Below, piece after piece: positions 46,515 to 55,288 of a stretch of 64,000 nucleotides of DNA. Position 1 is the stretch's first letter; every line of letters begins with the position of its first letter. Location of the stretch: NCBI GenBank assembly GCA_016200325.1, contig JACQEZ010000004.1, positions 1-64,000 of the forward strand, written 5' to 3'. Source of the DNA: Candidatus Manganitrophaceae bacterium. Lineage in GTDB: Bacteria > Nitrospirota > Nitrospiria > SBBL01 > Manganitrophaceae. The notes under the pieces were generated by a model. It worked only from the letters and a program-made list of their open reading frames with translations, was not told the origin of the DNA and did not search any database. A program made the position numbers and the translations under genes.

Positions 46515-47076
46515 TCACCATTTTTGCCAGCTCTTTCAACGTATCGAAAACCCCTTTGCCGGTCGCAGCAACCCCTTCAAAAGAAGGAACCCCCCGTGGA
46601 TTGAGGACGCGATTCAGCTCCTCTACCGGAACGACATTCGGGAGGTCCCGCTTGTTATATTGAATGACAAAGGGCATCGCATCGAGGTTCAGTCCTTGGT
46701 CTTTCAGGTTCTTTCGCAGGTTTTCCAAACTTTCGATGTTGGCTTCCATCCGCTCCACTTGAGAGTCGGCGACGAAGATCACACCGTCCACCCCCCGCAG
46801 AATCAGCTTGCGGCTCGCATCGTAAAAGACTTGGCCCGGCACGGTATAAAGATGAAAGCGGACCTTAAATCCTTTGATGTTGCCGAGTGCCAGTGGAAGA
46901 AAATCGAAGAAGAGGGTCCGCTCCGTTTCGGTGGCCAGCGAGATCATCTTCCCCTTGCTGTCGGGATTGGTCTTCTTATAAATATAGATGAGGTTCGTCG
47001 TCTTGCCGCAGAGCCCCGGACCGTAGTAAACGATCTTGCAGTTGATCTCACGGGCTGAATAGTTGATGAACGACAT
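46489..47076 (-). CDS. MglA-type Ras-like GTPase
   Basis: A 195-residue bacterial small GTPase. P-loop GPGLCGKT is at residues 19-26, the G3 region has TVPGQ in place of the usual DxxG as is normal in MglA, and NKRDLP is G4. MglA proteins set cell polarity, motility or envelope localisation and are switched by MglB, encoded just upstream (47166). It is the last gene of the mglB-mglA pair. Confidence 0.93.
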   Translation of the reverse strand: MSFINYSAREINCKIVYYGPGLCGKTTNLIYIYKKTNPDSKGKMISLATETERTLFFDFLPLALGNIKGFKVRFHLYTVPGQVFYDASRKLILRGVDGVIFVADSQVERMEANIESLENLRKNLKDQGLNLDAMPFVIQYNKRDLPNVVPVEELNRVLNPRGVPSFEGVAATGKGVFDTLKELAKMVIMELKKKS

Positions 47077-47165
47077 CTAATCGTTACTCCATCGAAGAGG
47101 CCACGGTCCTGTCGCGTGGCATGCGATCTTCCCCTGAGCCGCTTGGCCGGCCCCGTTTGGGTAAA

Positions 47166-47657
47166 TCATCCGAACAATCGGTCGATATCATCTTCCGTAA
47201 TTTCTGAGAAGGGCGAATGACTATTCCGCGTCTCTTTTTCTTTATCGGCTTTGTCGATCAGCTTTGCGAAAATCTGCGAGAGCGCCTCGGAGCTCTTTTT
47301 GACCCTCAGTCGGACCAACCCCAAGGAGGAACGTTGATCGAAGATCACCACCAGAATCACCCGTTGCCCGATCAAAGAGATGTGGATGTTGTCTCGCTCC
47401 CCCTCATGAAAGAGGATCGAGAATTCTCGTTCGCCCAAGAGTTTGGCCATCCCGCCGGTGGCGGCAATATTCCCGGCGGTCAGAGAAGCCAATGAGGTCG
47501 TGTCGAGATTTTGGGTCTCGCCGACGCTCGCAATCAGTTGTCCATTTTTATCGACGAGAAAGGTGACCTTGGCGTTCGCGAGTTGGTGCAGCTTTGACAG
47601 CTCCGCATCAATCTGCTTAAATTCTTCTTCATACATGACCAAGCCGGTATCCGCCAT
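47166..47657 (-). CDS. MglB-type roadblock/LC7 protein
   Basis: A 163-residue protein with a roadblock/LC7 domain (about residues 12-130: VTFLVDKNGQLIASVGE, TTSLASLTAGNIAATGGMAKLLGE). MglB is the GTPase-activating partner of MglA. The C-terminal 35 residues are acidic and polar. I place the start at the ATG at 47657 with AGGA upstream. It is 89 bases ahead of mglA on the same strand. Confidence 0.88.
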   Translation of the reverse strand: MADTGLVMYEEEFKQIDAELSKLHQLANAKVTFLVDKNGQLIASVGETQNLDTTSLASLTAGNIAATGGMAKLLGEREFSILFHEGERDNIHISLIGQRVILVVIFDQRSSLGLVRLRVKKSSEALSQIFAKLIDKADKEKETRNSHSPFSEITEDDIDRLFG

Positions 47658-47778
47658 CGGTCTATCCTGGGGAGGTGCGCCTTTTGGGAAGCACTTTATT
47701 TTATACCACGGAGTCCGCGTTTGCGCAATGTGAGGAGACCGTATGAGGAAAATTAAAGGGAGGAGAACATGCGGGGGA

Positions 47779-48039
47779 TTATCTCTCGATGATGATCGAC
47801 TCGTCATCATCCGGCTCAGCCCCTTCGGTCTGCGCCAACTTCGCGATATAATGGTTGGCCCAGGAAAGATAGATACCGCTGGCATCTTTCATCGCGAGGG
47901 CACCTTTCACCAACTGCTGGAGCTCTTCCTCATCCTTCCCTTGCTGTCTCATCTCCTCGATCTTATCTTCGAACTGCTGATTTAGACCCTGCATCGCTTG
48001 AATCACATTTGCGAGCGCTTGCTCGACATTGTTCGACAT
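47779..48039 (-). CDS. Small acidic coiled-coil protein
   Basis: An 86-residue protein with a helical, coiled-coil-like first half (ALANVIQAMQGLNQQFEDKI...) and an acidic tail. AAGGAGGAG seven bases before the ATG at 48039 is one of the best ribosome sites in the window. It sits between the mglBA genes and the terminator of the oxidoreductase operon. I know no family; a regulator or adaptor of MglB/MglA is a guess. Confidence 0.65.
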   Translation of the reverse strand: MSNNVEQALANVIQAMQGLNQQFEDKIEEMRQQGKDEEELQQLVKGALAMKDASGIYLSWANHYIAKLAQTEGAEPDDDESIIIER

Positions 48040-48088
48040 CGACTCCTCCTTAATAAATGGAAACACGCAACCTGAACGCGATCATAAC

Positions 48089-48126
48089 AAAAGGCCCCAC
48101 CGCTGACAAGCGATGGGGCCTTTTAA
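48089..48126 (-). terminator. Rho-independent terminator of the oxidoreductase operon
   Basis: GGCCCCA-CCGCT and AGCGATGGGGCC form a strong stem (48093-48120) with an A-run on the left and T-run on the right, so it can work in both directions. On the minus strand it ends the transcript after porD and separates that operon from the small coiled-coil gene. Confidence 0.85.
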
Positions 48127-48140
48127 TTTAAAAATTAACC

Positions 48141-48353
48141 TTATCGATGAACCAATCGGATGGCATTGTGCTTCGCAGCGGAGCAGACCACCACGCAAAG
48201 CTCGCATCCCTTGCATCGCTGCTCGACGACCACCGCCACCTTTTTTGTTTTATCAAAAAGAATCGTATCGGCCTCGGGACAATACATGATGCAGAGTCGG
48301 CATCCCTTATGGGCCACACACGCTTCGTCAACTACTTCAGCAACAGCATACAT
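48141..48353 (-). CDS. Ferredoxin-like delta subunit of 2-oxoacid:ferredoxin oxidoreductase
   Basis: A 70-residue ferredoxin with two [4Fe-4S] motifs, CVAHKGCRLCIMYC and CKGCELCVVVC. It is the electron-transfer (delta) subunit of the five-gene oxidoreductase and the last gene of that operon. The spacing in the first motif (an extra residue after the first cysteine) is like the PorD/ForD subunits of Hydrogenobacter. Confidence 0.85.
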   Translation of the reverse strand: MYAVAEVVDEACVAHKGCRLCIMYCPEADTILFDKTKKVAVVVEQRCKGCELCVVVCSAAKHNAIRLVHR

Positions 48354-48375
48354 TACTTAACTCTCCTCCTCGAAC

Positions 48376-49062
48376 TTAGACCAACATGGGGGTCTTAATC
48401 GTTTCAGCCCAAGCGACACCGAGATCGAAACCCCGTCGAATCGTATCCATATTCTTCGCCAAGAGCTGCTCTTTCTTGGCAAACTTCTTCTTGATCGCCT
48501 CATCCAATGTGGCCGTTCCCCCGGAGGCGACATACTTTTTACCGAACCGATCTTGCAGCGCCGCTTCCATCGCTTCCATGGCGACAATCTTGGTCGCTCC
48601 CATTAAGGCGCCGAGCATGCTCATGTTGGTGGCCAACTCGGTCCCTGCAATTTCAACCGCCAGGGTCGTTGCGGGAACATAAAAGATCGGAACATTCATC
48701 TTGTCTAAAAAGCCGAGGTCATCATTTGAAAGAGGAAGCGGCTCATCCGAGTTGATCATTAGAATACCGCCCGCTTTAATCCCCGAGTAGAAAGGCATTG
48801 TGTAACACTTTCCGAGGGTGATCACCTGGGGATGGAAGACCATGATGACATCGGGATAGACCAACTCGCCCCGATCGTAGATTCGCTCACCGGCAATCCG
48901 CACATAGCTTTCGGCGGGGGCCATTCTCTTCTCGGCCCCGAAGAAGGGATTCGAAATCGCATGCTTCCCTTCCTTGGAGGCGGCGGTCGCCAGAACATGG
49001 GCTGAGGTCACAACCCCTTGTCCTCCCAATCCGGACATTCGTATGTTGACGCGCTTTCTCAT
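48376..49062 (-). CDS. Gamma subunit of 2-oxoacid:ferredoxin oxidoreductase
   Basis: A 228-residue gamma subunit: MSGLGGQGVVTSAHVLATAA is the conserved start of the domain, and PFFGAEKRMAPAESYVRI follows. The gamma subunit helps bind CoA. The ATG at 49062 is the natural start; it is 10 bases after the beta-subunit stop. The C-terminal 60 residues are lysine-rich and longer than in four-subunit POR. Confidence 0.88.
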   Translation of the reverse strand: MRKRVNIRMSGLGGQGVVTSAHVLATAASKEGKHAISNPFFGAEKRMAPAESYVRIAGERIYDRGELVYPDVIMVFHPQVITLGKCYTMPFYSGIKAGGILMINSDEPLPLSNDDLGFLDKMNVPIFYVPATTLAVEIAGTELATNMSMLGALMGATKIVAMEAMEAALQDRFGKKYVASGGTATLDEAIKKKFAKKEQLLAKNMDTIRRGFDLGVAWAETIKTPMLV

Positions 49063-49072
49063 GGCTGACTCC

Positions 49073-49960
49073 TTAGGCCTGCGAGGGTATCGCCGCCGGT
49101 TTCTTTTCCTTTTCCAAGCTGGCCAAATAGGCTTTCGCTTCCTCGGAGATATATTCCTTAAAGGCGAAGCGCTCATTCGGACCTTCGGAATCCCGCATCT
49201 CTTGGAGACCCTCCATCGCCTGCTTTCCAATCTCAAGAATACAGGGGGTGTAGAGCTGGATGTAGGTCGGGCCGACCTCGCGGGCGATCAGAATGCCCTG
49301 GCGAATCGCCTTTTCAACCCGATTCGGCTTGCTGACGGTGAGGGTCGCCACATAGTGGCATCCCGACTCCTCGGCAATCTCCGGAAGGCGAACCTTGTCG
49401 AATTTCTTTCCGGCCGGCGCCATCTTGGAGACGAACCCCTTCTGCATCAGTCCGCTTTCCTGTCCACCGGTATTGGCATAGAGCTCATTGTCGAAACAGA
49501 TCGTCAGAAACTTCTCTTGGCGGAACCAGGACTGAAGGGTCATGTCGAGACCGATGTCCACCGTGGCACCATCTCCGGCCAAGACCACCACATCTTTCAC
49601 CTTGCCGGGAAAGCGGTAGGCCAGCGCTCGCTTCAGACCCGATGCGACGGCATTTTGGTTTCCGAACAGAGAATGGATGTTGTGAACCGCTACATGGGGG
49701 AAAACCAAGCTGGTACATCCGGTCGAGCCGACCATGACGGTGTCTTCCGGGTTCGGGAGACAGGCCATGACATAACGGAAGGCGATCGATTCCGGGCACC
49801 CTGCGCAGAGCGAGTGTTCTTCAATTAACTCTTTTGCAATACCGACATCTTTCCAGCCGCGCCCTTCTTTTCCGTATGTCGCGCTATCGACCAGCTCACG
49901 ATATTCGGGAGGCATGATGTCATAAAACTCATCACAAATTTTGATCTTCTCCTTACCCAT
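49073..49960 (-). CDS. Beta subunit (thiamine diphosphate) of 2-oxoacid:ferredoxin oxidoreductase
   Basis: A 295-residue TPP-binding subunit. GDGATVDIGLDMTLQ and NELYANTGGQ bind TPP-Mg, and cysteines in LCAGCPE and later positions match the [4Fe-4S] site of POR beta. It overlaps the alpha gene by eight bases. In the reductive TCA cycle this enzyme carboxylates acetyl-CoA to pyruvate (or succinyl-CoA to 2-oxoglutarate). Confidence 0.9.
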   Translation of the reverse strand: MGKEKIKICDEFYDIMPPEYRELVDSATYGKEGRGWKDVGIAKELIEEHSLCAGCPESIAFRYVMACLPNPEDTVMVGSTGCTSLVFPHVAVHNIHSLFGNQNAVASGLKRALAYRFPGKVKDVVVLAGDGATVDIGLDMTLQSWFRQEKFLTICFDNELYANTGGQESGLMQKGFVSKMAPAGKKFDKVRLPEIAEESGCHYVATLTVSKPNRVEKAIRQGILIAREVGPTYIQLYTPCILEIGKQAMEGLQEMRDSEGPNERFAFKEYISEEAKAYLASLEKEKKPAAIPSQA

Positions 49961-51152
49961 GGACAACCTCCTTTTTACCAGCAAGAACCTTCTTGATCTC
50001 TTCCACAATCACCTCAGGGGGCATCGTCATTCCGCCCGCCACATGCGGTCCATCAATCACCCGGTGGTTGTCGGGGATCACCGCCTTAATCTCACGCGCC
50101 ATCCAGCCGACCACATTGAACTCCGGCACAAAGATCAGCTTGGCATTCTTCGTCGCCTGACGGATCTCTTCATGAGGGAAGGGGCGGAGTGTCTTTACCT
50201 TCACAATACCGACACGGATCCCCTCCTCCGCCAAGAGACGAATCGCTTCCCGCCCCTGGGCAACGGCGGTTCCGGACGAAACGATCAGGATCTCCGCATC
50301 GCTGTTCTCTTCCTCAATCAATCCTCCGATAAGACGGATCGTATGCTTCCGGGAGCGTTCGATGGCGGCCCGAATTTCTTGCTGCCAACTGGCGTGAGTC
50401 GCATAGCTGATGTAGTTGCTCTTCATGACGAAAGGATCACGCATCATCCGAACCGGGGGAACTTCCATATCCATGCAGGGAACCGGAGAGCGGTATGGGT
50501 TGTAAGGAGGAAGCGCGATATCCGCAGAGGGGATCATCACCATATCTTTGGTATGGCTGACGAAGAAGCCGTCGATCACGATCGCGATCGGAAGATGGAC
50601 ATCCGGTTCCTCGGCAACGATATAACCTTTCAGAAGATAATCGAGGAGTTCTTGGGCGGTCTCGGCATGCCAGATCAGCATCCCGGTATCGAGAATCATC
50701 CCCAGCTCAAGGGTATCCGGCTGAATATTTAAAGGAGAGTTGATACCGCGGACCATCACGTTGATCAGAATCGGGAGACGGGATCCGGCCCACATCGGAA
50801 AGTTTTCATAGGCGCGGAGGGTTCCCGGCCCGGAGGTGGTGGTAAAGACGCGGGCACCGCCGAAAGAGGCTCCGGCGCACTGCGACATCACGGCAAATTC
50901 ACTCTCTCCCCGGAAGTAGTCTCCGACGTAGCCTTCAACATAAAGATCGCCGACCATCGCCGCCGCTTCGCTCTGTGGGGTAATCGGGTAGGCGACAGAA
51001 ATATCGACGCTCGCCCGACGGATCGCCTCACGGACGACCTCGCTCCCGGTCATAAAATGTTGCTGCCGTGGAGCCTCAAAAAAGAGATATTCCGGGTCAA
51101 CGATTTTCTGGCCCTTCTTATTAATTGTACCGATTACCGAATTCGCTTCCAT
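49953..51152 (-). CDS. Alpha subunit of 2-oxoacid:ferredoxin oxidoreductase
   Basis: A 399-residue alpha subunit. GSEVVREAIRRASVDISVAYPITPQSE is the conserved start, and TTSGPGTLRAYENFPMWAG lines the substrate site. It is homologous to PorA and ForA; I cannot decide between pyruvate and 2-oxoglutarate by eye, though the YPITP motif is shared by both. An R-V-G-I-V-K-V-K-T-L-R-P-F-P segment marks the C-terminal transketolase domain. Confidence 0.9.
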   Translation of the reverse strand: MEANSVIGTINKKGQKIVDPEYLFFEAPRQQHFMTGSEVVREAIRRASVDISVAYPITPQSEAAAMVGDLYVEGYVGDYFRGESEFAVMSQCAGASFGGARVFTTTSGPGTLRAYENFPMWAGSRLPILINVMVRGINSPLNIQPDTLELGMILDTGMLIWHAETAQELLDYLLKGYIVAEEPDVHLPIAIVIDGFFVSHTKDMVMIPSADIALPPYNPYRSPVPCMDMEVPPVRMMRDPFVMKSNYISYATHASWQQEIRAAIERSRKHTIRLIGGLIEEENSDAEILIVSSGTAVAQGREAIRLLAEEGIRVGIVKVKTLRPFPHEEIRQATKNAKLIFVPEFNVVGWMAREIKAVIPDNHRVIDGPHVAGGMTMPPEVIVEEIKKVLAGKKEVVHG

Positions 51153-51205
51153 ATTGGTCCCCTCCTAAAATTAGGATTTAGGGTCTGCAACTCGCCCACA
51201 TTCGC

Positions 51206-51832
51206 TTAAGCCTTTGAAACAGCCACTCCGCTCGGGCTGGCATAAACACCGGATGCCTTCGCCTTTCGAACCGCCTCTGTAAACTTCCAGATCTTCTCCG
51301 GTGTTGCATCCCGGAAGGTGAGCATCGCATCTTCATGACCCGCCTGCGCACACATCGCGACCGTGTAGCAGTTCGTCCCACCCCGAATAATTTTTAAAGA
51401 GAGGTTCGCCTGATGACAATGGACACCGACAAACATACAGACGTCGATCTTATTATGCCATATAGTTAAATTGGGATGATTGGGGTTGATCTCGACTTCA
51501 GGATTGATCTTTGGATACTTCGGCCGATAGTCCGGCATCGGGATAAGCAAAGCGCCGGGATTGTGCGACTTAAGTTCATCATAAAGGGCTTTGATGGCGG
51601 TTGCTTTTTTTGCGGCCTTTTCGTTCCAATTCCAAAGAACCAATGGACCCGGGAAGATCGTCGGCACCTTGGCCATCAAAAATTGCTTCGCAGCCTCATC
51701 CATTGCGATGTCTTCATGAACGATATCGCCATGGATAAGCGCCTGGCCCGGATCCGGCAGGACAACGCCCGCACAGGCAGCAGAAGGAGGTAAGAAGGCT
51801 TCGGGACCAGGTAAGACGCGATACTTTGGCAT
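51206..51832 (-). CDS. Fifth (epsilon) subunit of 2-oxoacid:ferredoxin oxidoreductase
   Basis: A 208-residue protein matching the extra PorE/ForE subunit known from Hydrogenobacter and Nitrospira; four-subunit enzymes of most anaerobes lack it. Segments NHPNLTIWHNKIDVCMFVGVHC and GGTNCYTVAMCAQAGHEDAML look like a degenerate gamma domain with extra cysteines and histidines. It is the first gene of the operon. Its role is thought to be structural or regulatory. Confidence 0.8.
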   Translation of the reverse strand: MPKYRVLPGPEAFLPPSAACAGVVLPDPGQALIHGDIVHEDIAMDEAAKQFLMAKVPTIFPGPLVLWNWNEKAAKKATAIKALYDELKSHNPGALLIPMPDYRPKYPKINPEVEINPNHPNLTIWHNKIDVCMFVGVHCHQANLSLKIIRGGTNCYTVAMCAQAGHEDAMLTFRDATPEKIWKFTEAVRKAKASGVYASPSGVAVSKA

Positions 51833-51975
51833 CGACAGAACTCCCTTCGAGACTCAATGAACCATATGATTAAACGAGGCTTTTCAAGGCACTCCAGAAG
51901 AAAAGACCGAAGGCTTTCAGCTGGCCTTTTCAACGCTCAATTAGCTAAATTCTCTTGAAATAACAAGATAATTGC

Positions 51976-52006
51976 TAAAAGGGTATGTCAAAAGATAGCA
52001 TACCCC
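51976..52006 (-). terminator. Rho-independent terminator after recR
   Basis: GGGTATG (51981-51987) pairs with CATACCC (51999-52005); on the minus strand the stem is followed by TTTT. It ends the dnaX-ybaB-recR transcript in the 196-base gap before porE. The gap must also hold the porE promoter, which I cannot define. Confidence 0.75.
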
Positions 52007-52028
52007 CTCTGATCTCGTCAAGGGAATT

Positions 52029-52628
52029 TTATGAAATTTCGCGTCTTCCTTCGAGTGATTTGGCAAGGGTCACCTCATCGGCATATTCTAAATCGACACC
52101 GACCGGAATGCCGCAGGCGATCCGGGTGACCTTGATATGAAGTGGCTTAATAAGACGGGTAAGATATATGGCGGTCGCTTCGCCTTCTATGTTCGGATTG
52201 GTGGCGATGATGACCTCCGAAATTCCCCCCTTTTCAAGCCGTTCGATGAGATTACGGATGGTGAGATCGGCTCCATTCGAGCCGGAGAGGGGCGAGACCG
52301 CTCCCAATAAGACATGGTAGAGCCCTTTGTACTCTCCCGTCCGTTCAATTGCGTAGAGGGTGCTCGGCTCTTCCACCACCAGAACCTTTTGCGCATCCCG
52401 GTTGGGGCTAGCACAAATGGTACAGATTTCCCCTTCCGCAATGTTATTGCAAATTTTACAGAAAGTGAGGAGATCCTTCACATCGATAATGGCCCGGCCG
52501 ATTTTTTTTGCCTCTTCCGTCGGCATCTTTAAGATATAAAAAGCCATCCGCTGAGCCGACTTTCTCCCCACACTGGGAAGCTCCATCAGCTGCTCAATCA
52601 AATATGCAAACTTTCCTTTTTGATCCAT
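52029..52628 (-). CDS. Recombination protein RecR
   Basis: A 199-residue RecFOR-pathway protein. It has the helix-hairpin-helix LMELPSVGRKSAQRMAFYIL, the zinc finger CKICNNIAEGEICTIC, a Toprim domain (VLVVEEPSTLYAIERTGEYKG) and the Walker-B-like GIPVGVDLEYADEVTL. Start codons at 52634 (GTG), 52631 and 52628 are all possible; no ribosome site decides. It is the last gene of the dnaX operon. Confidence 0.95.
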   Translation of the reverse strand: MDQKGKFAYLIEQLMELPSVGRKSAQRMAFYILKMPTEEAKKIGRAIIDVKDLLTFCKICNNIAEGEICTICASPNRDAQKVLVVEEPSTLYAIERTGEYKGLYHVLLGAVSPLSGSNGADLTIRNLIERLEKGGISEVIIATNPNIEGEATAIYLTRLIKPLHIKVTRIACGIPVGVDLEYADEVTLAKSLEGRREIS

Positions 52629-52712
52629 CATCACTTAAGTAAAATAAACGGGAACAACACGCCCCCTTTTGATGCCAGGGGACAAAAGCATCTTAACCAT
52701 TAAACGGGCCGA

Positions 52713-53033
52713 TTAAAATAATCCGGGGATGTTTAACCCACCGGTCATCCCCTTCATCTCCTCCGCCATGAGCTCCTGGCTCTTCCGGAGTCCTTCATTT
52801 ACCGCCGCCACGATCAGGTCCTGGAGCATTTCAACATCACCCGATTTAACCACTTCCGGATCGATGGTCAAAGAGAGGAGCTGCTGTTTGCCGCTCACCT
52901 TTGCCGTCACCATCCCTCCGCCGGAGGAGGCCTCGACCGTTTTTTTAGCCGCCTCTTCTTGCAGCTTCGCCATCCGCTCCTGAAGGGCCTGCGCCTGTCT
53001 CATGATATCGCCGAGCATTTTTTTATTCGACAT
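52713..53033 (-). CDS. YbaB/EbfC nucleoid-associated protein
   Basis: A 106-residue DNA-binding protein, usual length. The helix MRQAQALQERMAKLQEEAAK and the strand VTAKVSGKQQLLSLTIDPE are characteristic. TAGGAG stands seven bases before its ATG. The order dnaX-ybaB-recR is conserved in many bacteria. Confidence 0.95.
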   Translation of the reverse strand: MSNKKMLGDIMRQAQALQERMAKLQEEAAKKTVEASSGGGMVTAKVSGKQQLLSLTIDPEVVKSGDVEMLQDLIVAAVNEGLRKSQELMAEEMKGMTGGLNIPGLF

Positions 53034-53057
53034 GATGACTCCTACCCAAGTGTCCTC

Positions 53058-54740
53058 TTAACCTCCCTGCTTGGTCTCAATCACCTCTCCACCCAGGAGA
53101 CGCAAGGCCTCTTGAACCAGAGGATGGGACGGGGCCGGATCATTCGACCTTTTCTTCTCAGAAAAGGGAACAGCCCTCGCTTTGGCCCCTTGAAGGTCGA
53201 TTAACTCCAACGCCATTTCTTTCTGGAAGTGGCCTTTTAATGAAGCGCCCACGAGTTTTTGATTTTCTTCTTTCTGGATAAGCGGAATTAAAAATGACTC
53301 CGAATATCCTATTTTAATCCTTTGGTCACTGATTTCCAAGAGGGTTCCCTGCTCAAGATAGGAGCCGAGACTCGGACGCTTCTCCTTCATCTCTAAAACT
53401 ACTTTTCTCCAAAGCGCACTTTTATCGGGATCGGTCTCCCGCGTCGCTCCCGCAACATCCGGAGCCCCTTTCTGCGGGAGCGGTTTTTCGGCGGGCGACT
53501 TCTTCTCAATCGTCTTGATTGGAGCGGCCGTCTTAAATGGAGCGGCCGCCTCCGGCATCCTCGACGACAGTCCCGGCTCCGCCGTACTCGTATTACTACC
53601 CCCCAGCGCCTGCAGTCGATCGAGAATCTCTTCGATCGGTTGAAGATGGGAGAGGGCGATCGCCTTCATCAAGGCAACCTCAAAGAGAAGATGCGGATGC
53701 GACGCGGAGCGGATCTCCGCCTGCAAACGGGCGAATAAAGAAAAAAGACGCTGCAAGTCATCGATCGAAAAAAGGGCCGCCTCCGCGCGGATCTCCTCGA
53801 TCTCTTCTCGGGGAAGATCGATCCACCCCTCCGCCTCCCCGAGATGTTGCACGATAATCAGATGGCGCAGATGCTCCAGCCAATCGGCCAAGAACTGCCG
53901 AAGATCATATCCTTTATCGGCGATCTCCTTCGCCAGTTCAAGGGCCCCCTCGGCATTCCGCTCGTGAATCGCCCGGACCAACGCATGAAATCGCGCCTCG
54001 CCGATCCGGCCCAAAAGGGTGAAGAGGTCCTCCTCCTTGACCTCCTGTCCGCCATAGGCGATCGCTTGATCGAGCAAGCTCAAGGCATCCCGCATACTCC
54101 CCTCGGACGCCTTTGCAATCAGCACCAAACCCCGTTCGCTGAATTGGACCTTCCGATCTTCGGTGACGCGGCGCAGTTGCGCGATGATCTCCTGACGGGA
54201 GATCCGGCGGAAAACAAAATGCTGGCAGCGGGACAGAATCGTCGCAGGAATCTTGTGCGATTCGGTCGTGGCAAAGACGAAGACTAGATGGGGCGGCGGC
54301 TCTTCCAGCGTCTTGAGAAGCGCGTTGAAGGCGGCGTTCGAGAGCATATGGACTTCATCGATGATGTAGATCTTGTATTTGCCCCCCAGCGGGAGGTATT
54401 TGACCTTCTCGCGGAGCTCGCGGACATCATCCACGCCGGTATTCGACGCGCCGTCGATTTCCACCACATCGACCGCGCGCCCTTCGGTGATCTCTTTACA
54501 GGAGTCGCATCGGTTACAGGGGCTCGCTCCTTGCGGGGTGGGACAATTGAGGGCTTTGGCCAAGAGCCGGGCCATCGTGGTCTTTCCGACCCCCCGGATC
54601 CCGGAAAAGAGATAGGCCTGCGCGACCCTTCTCTTTTGGACGGCGTTCATCAGGGTGGTCGCGACATGATGCTGTCCGATCACCTCCTCAAAGGTTTGAG
54701 GCCGCCATTTTCTCGCCGAGACTTGATATGGATTCGCCAT
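53058..54740 (-). CDS. DNA polymerase III subunit gamma/tau DnaX
   Basis: A 560-residue clamp-loader ATPase. P-loop GIRGVGKTTMARLL, zinc motif CNRCDSCKEI, DEVHMLSNAAF and the sensor TTESHKIPATILSRC are present, and the tau-like C-terminal part (about residues 370-560) is complete. I see no slippery A-run that would clearly make the short gamma form. Upstream lie ffs and two tRNA genes. Confidence 0.95.
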   Translation of the reverse strand: MANPYQVSARKWRPQTFEEVIGQHHVATTLMNAVQKRRVAQAYLFSGIRGVGKTTMARLLAKALNCPTPQGASPCNRCDSCKEITEGRAVDVVEIDGASNTGVDDVRELREKVKYLPLGGKYKIYIIDEVHMLSNAAFNALLKTLEEPPPHLVFVFATTESHKIPATILSRCQHFVFRRISRQEIIAQLRRVTEDRKVQFSERGLVLIAKASEGSMRDALSLLDQAIAYGGQEVKEEDLFTLLGRIGEARFHALVRAIHERNAEGALELAKEIADKGYDLRQFLADWLEHLRHLIIVQHLGEAEGWIDLPREEIEEIRAEAALFSIDDLQRLFSLFARLQAEIRSASHPHLLFEVALMKAIALSHLQPIEEILDRLQALGGSNTSTAEPGLSSRMPEAAAPFKTAAPIKTIEKKSPAEKPLPQKGAPDVAGATRETDPDKSALWRKVVLEMKEKRPSLGSYLEQGTLLEISDQRIKIGYSESFLIPLIQKEENQKLVGASLKGHFQKEMALELIDLQGAKARAVPFSEKKRSNDPAPSHPLVQEALRLLGGEVIETKQGG

Positions 54741-54814
54741 TCCGTGTCCTTCGATAGCTCATTGGGCAATCGCTTATGGTGAAAAAGGGATGGAACCATC
54801 TCCTTGGGAAAGGT

Positions 54815-54939
54815 GCACTCGATGGAGAGACCAGGTGAACCTGCGGCACATAGGAGGGCCCATTTACCGTTGCTTCCTTCCGGACCTGGCGGGGTTCATA
54901 GGTTCCTATTGCACAGGGCCCGGTCCCTCCATCGAATGC
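54815..54939 (-). ncRNA. Signal recognition particle RNA (4.5S type)
   Basis: On the minus strand the sequence contains CCAGGTCCGGAAGGAAGCAA, the conserved SRP Alu/S-domain hallmark, and the ends (about 54815-54832 with 54922-54939) form a long closing helix. The size of about 120 bases fits the small bacterial form. It binds Ffh and FtsY for co-translational targeting. Confidence 0.92.
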
Positions 54940-54960
54940 ATCTTACATTGAAAGCTGAAT

Positions 54961-55053
54961 TGGCGGAGAGAGGGGGATTTGAACCCCCGAGGCAGCTTTT
55001 GACCGCCTACACGATTTCCAGTCGTGCTCCTTCAGCCGCTCGGACATCTCTCC
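54961..55053 (-). tRNA. tRNA-Ser (anticodon GGA)
   Basis: Read on the minus strand: acceptor stem GGAGAGA/TCTCTCC, anticodon loop CTGGAAA (anticodon GGA), long variable arm typical of serine tRNAs, T-loop TTCAAAT, and encoded CCA. Confidence 0.93.
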
Positions 55054-55132
55054 GTAAATAAAAACGTTCAGCAATCAGCCGACCCCTTAAGCGTTCCGAG
55101 CGGACGGCTGCGTGCTGATGGCTGTGTTAACC

Positions 55133-55224
55133 TGGCGGAGAGAGAGGGATTCGAACCCCCGGTGGGGTTACCCCCACATCTGATTTCGAGTCAGACGCCT
55201 TCAACCGGACTCGGCCATCTCTCC
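55133..55224 (-). tRNA. tRNA-Ser (anticodon CGA)
   Basis: Minus strand; acceptor GGAGAGA/TCTCTCC, anticodon loop CTCGAAA (anticodon CGA), a GC-rich long variable arm, T-loop TTCGAAT, encoded CCA. It lies 79 bases from the first tRNA-Ser and may share its transcript. Confidence 0.93.
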
Positions 55225-55288
55225 ATAAACCTGCTGTTCACGCTGACTGCTGTCTCGGCTTTAGGTCGTACCGGGAATCTCCGGGAAT

